From Haladaptatus cibarius D43 (GTDB lineage Archaea > Halobacteriota > Halobacteria > Halobacteriales > Haladaptataceae): DNA of 64,000 nucleotides. The stretch is from contig NZ_JDTH01000012.1 of the NCBI RefSeq assembly GCF_000710615.1, forward strand, positions 62,001 through 126,000, read 5' to 3'. Position 1 is the first letter of the stretch. Every line of letters begins with the position of its first letter. The position numbers and the translations under genes were made by a program. Positions 26,430 to 35,826 of the stretch are shown here, in pieces. A model generated the notes under the pieces. The model was not told where the DNA came from. It saw only the letters and a list, made by a program, of their open reading frames with translations, and ran no database searches.

Positions 26430-27466
26430 GACGCCGCTGTGGTGGTCGGAAGATGTCCGTCCACTTCATCGAGAAGCCTCAATAGCTCGGTTTTTGACAG
26501 CCGTCGCGCGTCCTCGGAAGTGTACTCGCCGGTGATCGAACATCTCGTCTCGGCGTCGTCGGTCGGCATCGACCGTTCGTTCGGGAAGAGGATAAACCGG
26601 TTCGACTCCTCCACCGCGTGTTTCACCTCGTCTTCGGAGACGAGTTTCTCGTGGTAGCGCTCGGTCGGTCCAGAGCCGACGATTCGCGTTCGAATCTCCG
26701 CGGGTTCATAGCCGAAGTCCGCGGCGTATTTCTCTCGAAGCGCGTCAGCCAACACGCCTAGCTTGAACGCAGGCATCTTTCGAACCACCACCTCACCGCC
26801 GGAAACCGTCTCGAAGGCCTCGACAACGAAGTTCGCGGCCTCTGCCGGACTCATAACGAACCGAGTCATCTCCGGGTCGGTAACGGTTATCGGCCCGCCC
26901 TGTTGCATCTGGTCGAGAAACACCGGAACCACCGACCCGCGCGTTCCGAGGACGTTTCCGAACCGGACGCAACCGAGTCGGATGTTCCGGATGTCCTTGC
27001 TGTCGTTCGCCGCGATGGTGAGCCGTTCCGACAACAGCTTTGTCGCACCCATCGCCGAAACCGGGTTGGACGCCTTATCCGTGCTGACTGTAATCACGGA
27101 CTCCACGTCCTCTTTCGTCGCTGCGTGAAGGACATTCTTTGTCCCCTCGACGTTGGTTTTGACTGCCTGAAACGGATCTTGTTCCACGATTCCGACGTGC
27201 TTCAGCGCTGCAGCGTGGAAGACGACTTCGATGCCTTTCATCGCGTCCGTCATCTCATAGAAGTCGCGCACGTCTTTGTACGTCGTTTCGAGACGCCGTT
27301 GATGCTGGATGCCGAGTTTCTTCTGCATCTCGTGCAGACGACCCTCGTCGTTGTCTACTACCCGAACCAACTCTGGGCCGTCCTGTAGAATGCGTTTCAC
27401 GAGAGCCGAACCGATTGAACCGCAACCCCCCGTAACGAGTATCCGTTTACTGTTCAATTGTGTCAC
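26417..27466 (-). CDS. CapD/PseB-type nucleotide-sugar 4,6-dehydratase
   Basis: A 349-residue SDR enzyme with the Rossmann motif GGCGSIGSAL and the substrate/catalytic stretch HAAALKHVGIVEQDP, then VSTDKASNPVSAMGATK and GNVLGTRGSVVPVF. These segments are diagnostic of the FlaA1/PseB/CapD group, which converts UDP-GlcNAc into 4-keto-6-deoxy sugars. The classical Tyr of YxxxK is replaced by Met (MGATK), as is usual in this group. It is the last gene of the minus-strand run GT2, LPG-synthase-like, GT4, dehydratase. It likely feeds the DegT aminotransferase encoded nearby. Confidence 0.9.
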   Translation of the reverse strand: MTQLNSKRILVTGGCGSIGSALVKRILQDGPELVRVVDNDEGRLHEMQKKLGIQHQRRLETTYKDVRDFYEMTDAMKGIEVVFHAAALKHVGIVEQDPFQAVKTNVEGTKNVLHAATKEDVESVITVSTDKASNPVSAMGATKLLSERLTIAANDSKDIRNIRLGCVRFGNVLGTRGSVVPVFLDQMQQGGPITVTDPEMTRFVMSPAEAANFVVEAFETVSGGEVVVRKMPAFKLGVLADALREKYAADFGYEPAEIRTRIVGSGPTERYHEKLVSEDEVKHAVEESNRFILFPNERSMPTDDAETRCSITGEYTSEDARRLSKTELLRLLDEVDGHLPTTTAASQRS

Positions 27467-27545
27467 ATTTTCCCCCGTAGGCTACACGGTTCACCGCGTC
27501 TTATCGCTTTTGTCCGCCGCGTTCTATCTGCTCGATATGGGATAA

Positions 27546-28682
27546 CTAATTATTCCGTATTTGTTTCCGAAACATAGATTTGTACCTGTCACACAACCGT
27601 TTCTGCGAGTACTGCGTCTCCGCGTGGTGTCGTGCGGTCGCGCTGAGCGTCGCAGTGTTGCTGGCCACCACGTCGGCGATTGCGCTGGCGATGGCGTCTG
27701 GTTCGTCCCTCGGGACGACTGCTCCGGCGGCGACGATTTCACGCGCCCCGCCGACGTCGGTGGTGACGACCGGAAGGCCGCACGCTTGCGCTTCCATCAA
27801 CACGGTCGGAAATCCCTCCGAAATCGAGGTTAGCACCAGTACGTCGGCGTCGCGGTAGTACGCACGAACGCTCGACTGGTAGCCCGCGAAGTGGACATCG
27901 TCGCTCACCTCCAGCCGCCTCGCCATCGATTCGTACCGAGCACGGTCTTCGCCGTCGCCGACGAGGGTCAACACGTACTCTGTCTCCTCGTGCTCCTGAA
28001 GGTATCGAACGCTCCGAAGCAGTAAGGAGATGTTTTTCACCGGTGCTAAGCGCCCGACGTACAGCAGTTCGACGCAGTCGTTCGGTTCGGTCGTCATCGG
28101 TTCGGCTGAGAAGTGGCCGACGTCGATTCCATTCGGAATGACGGTTATCTTCTCTTCGTTCACAAACTGTCTGAGTTCCGTCCGCATGTATTCGCCGGGG
28201 ACGACGACTGTATCGCAAAGTGCGAGCGTACACCGACCGACGGTTCGCGTATAGACATTGGCAATCGAATCGACGACGGCACGTCCGTACGACCAATGGA
28301 CTCCAACGAGCACGTCTACGCTGAGCACGCAAGGAATCCGAAGGACAGTCGAAAAGAGCGTCGTGACGAGACACGGCAGATAGATGTAACTCGTCACGAA
28401 CGCGATGTCCGCCCGCCGAAGGAGGTTGAACAGTTGGACGAAAAACGACGGGAACGGAATCGGATACCGAACACCCGGAACGAACCATGCGTCGTAAAAC
28501 ACGTATTCGACGTCGTCTACCGGTTGTAGCCGTCCTTTCCCCTCTCTGGGGATGACGACCGACAGGTTTGCTTCGTCGTCGGGTAACTGTTCGCTCAGCA
28601 TCTTCGTCTCCGGGCGCGGCGTCTTCGCCGGATTGACGAGAACTATGTCCTCCTCCGCTTTGTTAGCTTCCCTCCACGTCAT
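27546..28682 (-). CDS. glycosyltransferase family 4
   Basis: A 378-residue GT-B enzyme with IPNGIDVGHFS, LLYVGRLAPVKNISLLL, VGDGEDRAR and the donor-site segment SEGFPTVLMEAQACGLPVVTTDVGG. The N-terminal half contains a hydrophobic patch (about 95-120) that may sit on the membrane. It lies 64 bases below the LPG-synthase-like gene and 79 above the dehydratase. The same domain plan in the GT4 at 23382 suggests they add neighbouring sugars of one glycan. Confidence 0.92.
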   Translation of the reverse strand: MTWREANKAEEDIVLVNPAKTPRPETKMLSEQLPDDEANLSVVIPREGKGRLQPVDDVEYVFYDAWFVPGVRYPIPFPSFFVQLFNLLRRADIAFVTSYIYLPCLVTTLFSTVLRIPCVLSVDVLVGVHWSYGRAVVDSIANVYTRTVGRCTLALCDTVVVPGEYMRTELRQFVNEEKITVIPNGIDVGHFSAEPMTTEPNDCVELLYVGRLAPVKNISLLLRSVRYLQEHEETEYVLTLVGDGEDRARYESMARRLEVSDDVHFAGYQSSVRAYYRDADVLVLTSISEGFPTVLMEAQACGLPVVTTDVGGAREIVAAGAVVPRDEPDAIASAIADVVASNTATLSATARHHAETQYSQKRLCDRYKSMFRKQIRNN

Positions 28683-28746
28683 ACACCGTTCGACAACCGA
28701 TCGAGATAAAAAATTGTACGACGATGACCGTTATGACGTCGTTGGA

Positions 28747-29745
28747 TTAGACGTCGAAGTCCGCGTGAATAACGTAGTTCGCGTAACAGTAGAGGAGCAC
28801 GAGCGGGAGGTACGCGGCGAATATTCTGTCGAGAACGACGACGCTCGTCGCGACGCTTGGCTGAACGCCGAGCGTGACGAGAACCGTCGTACCGGTTACT
28901 TCCGTAACCCCGATGCCACCGATAGAGATCGGGAGAACGGTGACCGAGTAGACGAGCGTCGGAATGAGGAAGTAGAGCAAGAGCGGCAAGTCGACGCCCA
29001 GACTCGCGCCAATGATACCGAACCGAACACCCGAAAGGACGACGAAGGAGACGAATAGAAGCGCGGCGGATTCGAACTTGTTCCGCGTGAGCGCATCGTA
29101 CTGCATGTCGGTGGTCGTGGAAAGCATCTCCGGTGCCCGATTCACGATGAACTGCGGGAGATTCACCCGCGTCAGCAGAAACGCGCCGACGGGAATCGAG
29201 AGATACACCATCGCGCTGAGGAATAGGATGAGGGCCACGTTCTGGCCGAGGTAGTCGAAGAGGACGATCAGTCCAGCCATTGCGACGACGCCGTTGATGG
29301 CGGCGATCATTTGGAGTTGGACGCCTTTGATGATGAACGCCCGGCGCAGTTTGATACCTGTGTACTTGTTCAGCATGAGTGGCGTCGTGGCGAGTGTGCC
29401 GAGCCTCGTCGGCAGAAACGAATTAACGATAAAGTCGATAGTGTCCACCTTGAATATCGGGAGAAACGATATCTGCTCGTACTCTTCGTACAGCAACTGG
29501 AGCGACAGAGACGTGAGGACGATGGGGAGAAACACGACAGGGATGATGAGCACAAGTTCGACCGTATCGAGTTCGAACATCGATCTGAACGCTTGCTCGA
29601 TGGGAAATCGCCACAGCAGGTAGCCGAACGACCCGACCGAAACCAGTATCTTCACCGCCGTTCCCAGCGACTGCCGTAACGAACTGGCGTCGTCGCTCGT
29701 CCCGGACTGGTTGTCCGTTCCGGTCTGTTCATCCGTTTCGGTCAT
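28747..29745 (-). CDS. LPG-synthase transmembrane-region family protein (UPF0104)
   Basis: A 332-residue protein with an acidic Thr/Asp-rich N-terminus and about eight helices. It carries the family region SFLPTRLGTLATTPLMLNKY and the later GGIGVTEVTGT. Archaeal UPF0104 proteins resemble the flippase half of bacterial MprF and often sit next to dolichol-phosphate sugar transferases. Here it lies 88 bases after a GT2 gene. A role in moving or handling a lipid-linked sugar is inferred. Confidence 0.85.
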   Translation of the reverse strand: MTETDEQTGTDNQSGTSDDASSLRQSLGTAVKILVSVGSFGYLLWRFPIEQAFRSMFELDTVELVLIIPVVFLPIVLTSLSLQLLYEEYEQISFLPIFKVDTIDFIVNSFLPTRLGTLATTPLMLNKYTGIKLRRAFIIKGVQLQMIAAINGVVAMAGLIVLFDYLGQNVALILFLSAMVYLSIPVGAFLLTRVNLPQFIVNRAPEMLSTTTDMQYDALTRNKFESAALLFVSFVVLSGVRFGIIGASLGVDLPLLLYFLIPTLVYSVTVLPISIGGIGVTEVTGTTVLVTLGVQPSVATSVVVLDRIFAAYLPLVLLYCYANYVIHADFDV

Positions 29746-29833
29746 ATTCTCTCACGCCGTTTCGCTGTACGATCCATGGTCATCGTTCTCCGTCGTCGCG
29801 GTTCGTCCACAGCGTGCCTCGGTCTGCGTTGTG

Positions 29834-30841
29834 TCATCTGAGATACGACCCCAGCAGAGTTCGAGCGATGCCGATTCCGTACCCGAGCTTCGGCTTTTTC
29901 GTCGTGCTCGCCTGTCGGCGCTCGACCGTCACGGGAACTTCCTGCAGCCGGAGTCCGTTCTTTCGCACCTCCACGAGCAGTTCGACGGCGCAAAATCGTT
30001 CTTCAACCCACGAGATATGTTCGAAGGCGTCTATCGTGAGGGCACGAAATCCGTTGGTGGCGTCGGTAATCGACGACTTCGTCATCACGTTGATGAGCGT
30101 CGTGAACGTCCAGATGCCGACACGGCGAACCGGCCCGTTCTCCGACGCGTCGGTGCCGCGGTATCTAGAGCCGACGACGTAATCGGCATCGTCCTCGACG
30201 ATCGGTTCGACGAGTCGCTGTACTTCGTCACCGCGATGCTGGCCGTCGGCGTCCATCCCGACGACAATTTCCGCTTGGCAGCGCCTAGCGATTTCGAATC
30301 CGGTTTTCAGGGAGCTACACTGTCCCGTGTTGACGGGATGCTCGACAACAAGCGCGTCCGTGCTATGAGCGACGCGGGCGGTTCCGTCGGACGAACCATC
30401 GGAGACGACGAGGGGGACGATGCGTCGGTCGAAGAGCGACTCAGGCAACGATTCGACCACCGGCACTATCGTCTCCGCTTCGTTGTACGCGGGAATTACG
30501 ATGTAGATGGTGTTTTCGTCCGGTTCGTCCGTCGGTACGTCACGAATCGTCAGTTCACGGATGAGCGAGTTGAACCGCCGCTCGTTTTGGACAGTCCTCC
30601 GTCGAAGCAGGATGGCCGCCCCGACTGCGGTGGCGACCGCAACGCCTGCCGCGAATTCCGCGATTTCAGCGCCGGATAGCAGTGTCACAACAGTCGGTGC
30701 GAGCATGCCCACGAGCACGAGGAGGGCACCCACGAACGCGAGCGTCAGTTCTCGCTTCTCGAATCGAGTTCGGTAGCGTTCGAACCCGACGCCGAGTACG
30801 CCGACGACGAGGACGAGATAGACGAACTGAGGAATCATCAT
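29834..30841 (-). CDS. GT2 polyprenyl-phosphate-sugar synthase-like, with N-terminal membrane helices
   Basis: The 335-residue protein has three hydrophobic helices in the first ~90 residues, then a GT-A domain with IVIPAYNEAETI, VVSDGSSDGT, the metal-binding GMDADGQH and GSRYRGTD. This matches dolichyl-phosphate glucose/mannose synthases, except that their membrane helices usually follow the catalytic domain. It heads the minus-strand glycan operon and is divergent from the acyltransferase gene, with a 70-base gap. Likely role: loading a sugar onto a polyprenyl phosphate. Confidence 0.88.
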   Translation of the reverse strand: MMIPQFVYLVLVVGVLGVGFERYRTRFEKRELTLAFVGALLVLVGMLAPTVVTLLSGAEIAEFAAGVAVATAVGAAILLRRRTVQNERRFNSLIRELTIRDVPTDEPDENTIYIVIPAYNEAETIVPVVESLPESLFDRRIVPLVVSDGSSDGTARVAHSTDALVVEHPVNTGQCSSLKTGFEIARRCQAEIVVGMDADGQHRGDEVQRLVEPIVEDDADYVVGSRYRGTDASENGPVRRVGIWTFTTLINVMTKSSITDATNGFRALTIDAFEHISWVEERFCAVELLVEVRKNGLRLQEVPVTVERRQASTTKKPKLGYGIGIARTLLGSYLR

Positions 30842-30911
30842 TCGACACTAACCACTTTCCCCGAAATAACTCTTGACAGTTTCTCAACTATTGTCTCGGG
30901 GTAATTCCAAG

Positions 30912-31466
30912 ATGGCAGATAACGATAAGGAGATGGATTCTGGCAAACGGTTAAACGGGAAACGGTTGTACAGTGGACGAATGGCGGGGGACATCAAATC
31001 ACGCGAAAACGTGTTCGAACTAGCGCGAATCGTCAACGCAGACAATCTTGAACTGGGAACGAACGTCGAAATCGACGACTTCGTTCTGCTGAATGCGGGA
31101 AAAGGAACGTACATTGGGGACAACTCGTGTCTTCACTCCGGTTCGAAGGTTATCGGTGGAGGCGAGTTGTACGTCGGTGACAACGCGGTTGTCACGTACA
31201 ACTGTGTTCTCGTCACCGGCTATCCGAAGTTCACGTCGCACATGAGCACCGGCGTTCCCGCCGAGGAGAAAGACCGGATTCAGGGAACGATACGCATCGA
31301 AGACGAGGTGTTCGTGGGGTCGGGATCGGTCGTCATGCCCGGCGTCACCCTTGGCGAAGGGGCCGTCGTCGGCGCGCTCTCGTACGTGGACGAGGACGTT
31401 CCACCGTGGACGATTCGATACCCGGACGGGAGCGAAGAGGAGCGCCCGCGATTCGAACCGTATTGA
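30912..31466 (+). CDS. left-handed beta-helix (hexapeptide) acyltransferase
   Basis: A 184-residue protein with hexapeptide repeats (NADNLELGTNVEIDDFVLL; VFVGSGSVVMPGVTLGEGA; VVGALSYVDEDVPPW). The ending IRYPDGSEEERPRFEPY resembles sugar O/N-acetyltransferases of the NeuD/WbbJ/Maa group. The ATG giving MADNDKEMD was chosen; the longer frame upstream crosses the short divergent promoter. It is first in a plus-strand operon with the DegT aminotransferase, so it may acetylate the amino group that enzyme installs. Confidence 0.87.
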   Translation: MADNDKEMDSGKRLNGKRLYSGRMAGDIKSRENVFELARIVNADNLELGTNVEIDDFVLLNAGKGTYIGDNSCLHSGSKVIGGGELYVGDNAVVTYNCVLVTGYPKFTSHMSTGVPAEEKDRIQGTIRIEDEVFVGSGSVVMPGVTLGEGAVVGALSYVDEDVPPWTIRYPDGSEEERPRFEPY

Positions 31467-31566
31467 CGGCGTCGAATACCGATTGCGTCGAGTCCAACAG
31501 TCACGAAATGTTGAATGGGGCTCAGCCGCAACAATAATGTCAGTAGTCGTTGAGGACGAATGCAGT

Positions 31567-32751
31567 ATGGGGGGAACCATCTCTGTGGCGGAGCCGATAC
31601 TGGGCGACGAAGAACGGCAGAACGTCGAACAAGTACTCGAATCGGGACAGTTTTTACAAGGGCAATTCGTCGAATCGTTCGAGCGGAAGTGGGCTGACTA
31701 CGTCGGGGTTGACCACGCTGTTGCGGTCAGTAACGGGACGGTCGCAATTCAGTTGACGTTGAACGCACTCGGGCTAGAACCAGGGGACGAGGTCATCGTC
31801 CCGAGCCTGACGTTCGGTTCGACGGCGACCGCAGTCGTCCATCAGGGCGGCGTCCCCGTGTTCGCCGACATTGACCGGGATACCTACACACTCGACCCCG
31901 AGGACGCAGAACGCCACATTAGCGACCGAACGCGAGCACTGCTTCCGGTTCACCTCTACGGGCATCCGGCCGAAATGGACGAACTGCTCGCGCTGGCCGA
32001 GGAGTACGACCTCGCCGTTGTCGAGGACGCGGCTCAAGCGCACGGCGCACGCTACAAGGGAACGACGGTCGGGAGCCTCGGCGACGCTGCCTGCTTTTCG
32101 TTCTACGCGACCAAGAACATCACGACCGGAGAAGGCGGCATCGTCACGACCGACGACGCGGAGATGGCGGAACGACTTCGTCTCCTTCGAAGTCACGGGA
32201 TGACCTCGCGGGATGACCACGAGGTTCTGGGGTACAACTACCGAATGAGCGAACTCAACGGTGCTATCGGTGACGTGCAGGTCGAACGGCTTCCCGAGTT
32301 CAACGCGCGACGGGCGGAAATATCGGAACGACTCCGCGACGAACTCGCCGATGTGGGGTGGCTCCGTCCAGCGACGATTCGAGAGCACGTGGAACACGCG
32401 TACTTTTGGGCACCGTTCGAGGTGCAAACCGAGTGCATCGGCATGTCGGGTCGGGAGGTGTGGCAGGCGCTGAAAGACGACGGCGTAGAGACGAGACACC
32501 GATACACGAAACCGTTGTACGAACAGCAGGTGTTCCAGTCCCACGACGGCTTCAACGGCGAGTTTCCGTGGTCGGCGAACGAGCGCGACCATCTGTACGA
32601 CGAGTCGCTCCCGGTCGTCGAGTCGATTGCCGGGCGAGTCATCGGCCTGCCGAACCACCCGAACCTCACCGACGACGAGATAGAGCGCGTTGTAGAGGCG
32701 GTTCGAAACTTCGCGGACGAGAACGGAGGGGATGGCAATGAACGACCCTAA
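31567..32751 (+). CDS. DegT/DnrJ/EryC1-type sugar aminotransferase
   Basis: A 394-residue PLP enzyme of the sugar aminotransferase family. It has VSNGTVAIQLTLNALGL near the front, VEDAAQAHGARYKG (Asp contacting the PLP pyridine), and the Schiff-base Lys in FSFYATKNITTGEGG, then GYNYRMSELNGA. It would transfer an amino group from Glu to a keto sugar such as the product of the CapD-like dehydratase. The ATG giving MGGTISVAEP fits the family N-terminus. An ATG ten codons earlier is the alternative. Its end overlaps the next gene by 14 bases. Confidence 0.92.
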   Translation: MGGTISVAEPILGDEERQNVEQVLESGQFLQGQFVESFERKWADYVGVDHAVAVSNGTVAIQLTLNALGLEPGDEVIVPSLTFGSTATAVVHQGGVPVFADIDRDTYTLDPEDAERHISDRTRALLPVHLYGHPAEMDELLALAEEYDLAVVEDAAQAHGARYKGTTVGSLGDAACFSFYATKNITTGEGGIVTTDDAEMAERLRLLRSHGMTSRDDHEVLGYNYRMSELNGAIGDVQVERLPEFNARRAEISERLRDELADVGWLRPATIREHVEHAYFWAPFEVQTECIGMSGREVWQALKDDGVETRHRYTKPLYEQQVFQSHDGFNGEFPWSANERDHLYDESLPVVESIAGRVIGLPNHPNLTDDEIERVVEAVRNFADENGGDGNERP

Positions 32752-33751
32752 CGGTGACTCGGACAGCGTCCCGAACGACTCGCTGGACCTGCCGACCATC
32801 AGCGTTACTGGCGCAGGTGGATACGTCGGAAGTTGCGTCGTGGCGACCCTTCGGGAGCGACATCCGGAGTGGAACGTTCGTGCATTCGACAACTTTTATC
32901 GCGGCGATCTCCGCCAAATCGACGACGTTGAGGTGGAGTTCCTCGACGTTCGCAGACGCGACAGCGTGGAGTCCGCGCTCGCGGGGTCGGACGTGGTTGT
33001 CCACCTCGCAGCCGCGAGCGACGTTGATGCTTGCCGAGAGGACGAGACGTTCGCATTGGAGACGAACGTCCACGGGACGACCAACGTCGCGTGGTTCTGC
33101 AAGCACTCGGGGGCCGGACTGGTCTTTCCGTTCAGCATGGCGGTTCTGGGAACACCGGAAGAGTTTCCGATAACCGTGGATTTGTCCAGACAACCGATGA
33201 ACTGGTACGGGGAGACAAAGCTGCTCGGCGAGCAAACGATAACGTCGCTCGCCGATGGCGCGTTTCCCGCGCACCTCTTCCTCAAGGCCAACGTGTATGG
33301 CGGACATACGGTGGGCAACAGTCACGTCTCGCGCGGAATGGTTCTCGATTTCTTCGTCCGGCGTGCGTTCAGCGACGAACCCATAACTGTGTACAAACCG
33401 GGGACGCAAGCGCGAAATTTCGTTCATGTGGTCGATGTTGCCAACGCATATCAGAAAAGTGTAGAGAGGTTGATAACAGAGTTGGCGGATGGGCAGACGG
33501 GCGTCTCGAAGTACGAAATCGCAAGCGACGAACAGTGGACAGTGATGGAACTGGCCGAACTCGTTCAGCGAACGATGGAAAACGAGACGGGCAGAGTACC
33601 GGCCATCGAACGGGTAGAGAATCCGCGCGGCGAGACGCTTGTCGGTAACTTCGAGGTGGATATCACGGCGGCTAGAGGAGAGTTGGGCTGGGAACCGACG
33701 AATTCTATTCGAACGACGGTTCAACGACTCATCCAGCGACATGCCGAGTAG
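32738..33751 (+). CDS. NAD-dependent nucleotide-sugar epimerase/dehydratase (tandem copy 1)
   Basis: A 337-residue extended SDR with GAGGYVGSCVVATL (NAD binding), DVRRRDSVESAL, VVHLAAASDV and the catalytic YGETK (PMNWYGETKLLGE). The expected SS-type segment reads FPFSMAVLGTPEEFPITVD, so SMA stands where epimerases usually have a Ser/Thr pair. C-terminal substrate-binding motifs follow (FVHVVDVANAY; GELGWEPT). The start overlaps the aminotransferase; an ATG two codons earlier is equally possible. It is paralogous to the next gene. The specific reaction cannot be read from sequence. Confidence 0.88.
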   Translation: MNDPNGDSDSVPNDSLDLPTISVTGAGGYVGSCVVATLRERHPEWNVRAFDNFYRGDLRQIDDVEVEFLDVRRRDSVESALAGSDVVVHLAAASDVDACREDETFALETNVHGTTNVAWFCKHSGAGLVFPFSMAVLGTPEEFPITVDLSRQPMNWYGETKLLGEQTITSLADGAFPAHLFLKANVYGGHTVGNSHVSRGMVLDFFVRRAFSDEPITVYKPGTQARNFVHVVDVANAYQKSVERLITELADGQTGVSKYEIASDEQWTVMELAELVQRTMENETGRVPAIERVENPRGETLVGNFEVDITAARGELGWEPTNSIRTTVQRLIQRHAE

Positions 33752-33844
33752 TACACCACTATTCGAACGCGGTAAGCCACGCCGCGATGGACGCCACCAA
33801 CGGTTCACTCGATTCCGGACGAAGCACGAAGTTCACCCAGAAAG

Positions 33845-34831
33845 ATGAACAGAGCAAACGAATCGCCGACGATTGCAGTCACAGGGGCAACAGGATACGT
33901 CGGAACTCGCGTCGTCGATGTACTACGAACTGCCCACCCGGAGTGGAACGTCAGGGCACTCTCACACACTGGACAGAATGATGCAATAAGCGACCCCATC
34001 TTCGAACACGTCGATGTTCGAGACCGCGTCCGGTTGGAGAACGCACTTGACGGTGCCGACGTAGTCCTCCACCTTGCCGCGATAAGCGGTGTGACCAGTT
34101 GCGAGGAGAATCCGAGCCTCGCGTACGAAGTCAACGTACAGGGAACGAACAACATTGGTTGGTTCTGCAGGAAAACGGAAACCGCCGTCGTGTTTCCGTT
34201 CAGTATGGCCGTCATCGGTACGCCCGAGAAGATTCCAATTACGGTCGATTCTCCGCGAGAACCGATGAACCGATACGGATTGATGAAGCTACTCGGCGAG
34301 CGTGCCATCGAAACGTTCGCCAGAGACTCCTTTCCTGCGCATCTCTTCTTGAAATCGAACGTGTACGGTGAGTATACGGTGAACGGGCAACGAATGTCGA
34401 AATCGACCGTTACCAACTTCTTCGTCGACCGGGCGCTGTCCGGCCAGTCACTTCCGGTCTACGAACCGGGGTCACAATCGCGCGACTACGTCCATATTCA
34501 CGACATCGCGGACGCGTACCTCCGAAGCACGGAACTTCTGTTGGACGAACTCGCCAACGGGCGGACGGGCACGAGGGGGTATGAAATCGCAAGCGGGACA
34601 CAGCTGAGCGTGTTGGAACTGGCCAAACTCGTCCAACGAACGGTCGAAACCGAAACCGGAACCGAACCTGCTATCGAATTGGTCGCGAATCCGCGCGACA
34701 ACGAGACGCTTACGGACGACTTAGAGGTAGACATTACTACGTCCAAGTCAGAGTTAGGATGGGAACCGACGCACTCGATTCAGGCGTCGGTTCGGCGACT
34801 CGTTCGTCAGAAGACTGAACAACGTTCTTAG
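33845..34831 (+). CDS. NAD-dependent nucleotide-sugar epimerase/dehydratase (tandem copy 2)
   Basis: 328 residues, co-linear with copy 1: GATGYVGTRVVDVL, VLHLAAISGV, FPFSMAVIGTPEKIPITVD, and a Tyr-Lys pair in YGLMK (PMNRYGLMKLLGE) instead of YGETK. The C-terminal SELGWEPTHS matches copy 1. The two genes are 93 bases apart and probably arose by duplication followed by divergence. Copy 2 uses more basic residues around the active site, so a different sugar is likely. Its stop overlaps the convergent DUF1616 gene by four bases. Confidence 0.88.
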   Translation: MNRANESPTIAVTGATGYVGTRVVDVLRTAHPEWNVRALSHTGQNDAISDPIFEHVDVRDRVRLENALDGADVVLHLAAISGVTSCEENPSLAYEVNVQGTNNIGWFCRKTETAVVFPFSMAVIGTPEKIPITVDSPREPMNRYGLMKLLGERAIETFARDSFPAHLFLKSNVYGEYTVNGQRMSKSTVTNFFVDRALSGQSLPVYEPGSQSRDYVHIHDIADAYLRSTELLLDELANGRTGTRGYEIASGTQLSVLELAKLVQRTVETETGTEPAIELVANPRDNETLTDDLEVDITTSKSELGWEPTHSIQASVRRLVRQKTEQRS

Positions 34832-35826
34832 TTATCGACATCGACCCAGAGGTGCGTCCGTCGGTACGCGTTCTCCATCGACGGTGACGGTGGCGGCGCA
34901 CCGCGGTACAGGAGGAAAACGAGTCGCAGTCGATCGCCAGCCATCGTCGGTTCGATGCTCCGATTTTGGACGGATGATTCGCCATGTTCGACCCACATAC
35001 TGAACCTGTCGAGGCGTCTCTCGGCGGTAACGGTGGCCGACCCGTTTCGCTCGGATACCCGTTGGAGGAGGATGACGACCGTGTAGTTTGCTGGTTCGTA
35101 CTCATTGTTCTGGACACCGATATGGAGCGACTTTGCTTGGCCGGTTGTGAAATTCCGTGGATAGTCAGCCACGACCATGCGATCGGTTTCGTTCTCCGTG
35201 GCGAGATAGAACTCGGTGAACTGCTCGTCGCTACGTGGCATCGTCGTCGTGTAGACGATGCCTGCGGATGCGACGATGAGACTCACGACGAGAACGACAT
35301 TGAGCGGTCGAGAGAGAGTTTCCTTCGAGACGTTCCGTTTCACCCTCGCGTAGCCCGTCCGGTAGGGAACCGAGAAACGCTCCGACTCCGGAAGCGACCA
35401 GCGTCGGATCGCCGCAATGACAGCGCAGACGACCGTGACGCTACCGACGCTGACGAGGGCGACGCCCACGCTGAGTCCCCACGGCGAGTAACTGGCGACA
35501 TACCCGACGAGCGGAGCGATGGCGAAACTGGCCACGACGGACAACGTGAGTCGTTCGACGCCGTCGATACGTTGGGAGAATCCAACGCGGCCGGTCGTCC
35601 GGGCCCCTTCGGCGGATTCAGGGAAGAGCGCCGCGACCACGGCGTATCCCGGAAGGAAGAACAGAAACAGGAATCCGAAAACCACCCGAAATGGTGTCCA
35701 GATTCCTCTTCCCATGAGCACGACGCCGCACGCCACTAAAACGAGCGCGACGACGAACGCGAGGTCGGCGGGAAACCGACGAACAGGCTGCGGAAGCAAC
35801 AGCCACACTGTCGATTTACTTATCAT
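34828..35826 (-). CDS. DUF1616 membrane protein (copy 2)
   Basis: A 332-residue paralogue of the protein at 6498-7517. It has four N-terminal helices with the shared LFFLPGYAVVAALFPES motif, a further helix (about 170-190), and an extracellular beta domain ending RRTHLWVDVDN. It lacks a neighbouring permease, unlike copy 1, and lies in the glycan locus at the 3' end of the epimerase operon on the opposite strand. Function unknown. Two copies within 30 kb suggest the family serves the surface-glycan or envelope apparatus. Confidence 0.8.
   Translation of the reverse strand: MISKSTVWLLLPQPVRRFPADLAFVVALVLVACGVVLMGRGIWTPFRVVFGFLFLFFLPGYAVVAALFPESAEGARTTGRVGFSQRIDGVERLTLSVVASFAIAPLVGYVASYSPWGLSVGVALVSVGSVTVVCAVIAAIRRWSLPESERFSVPYRTGYARVKRNVSKETLSRPLNVVLVVSLIVASAGIVYTTTMPRSDEQFTEFYLATENETDRMVVADYPRNFTTGQAKSLHIGVQNNEYEPANYTVVILLQRVSERNGSATVTAERRLDRFSMWVEHGESSVQNRSIEPTMAGDRLRLVFLLYRGAPPPSPSMENAYRRTHLWVDVDN

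Noticed and set aside
31774-33808. Two long minus-strand frames opposite the aminotransferase and first epimerase
   Set aside because: Both are mirror frames of well-supported enzymes and lack recognisable domains or acidic haloarchaeal composition.
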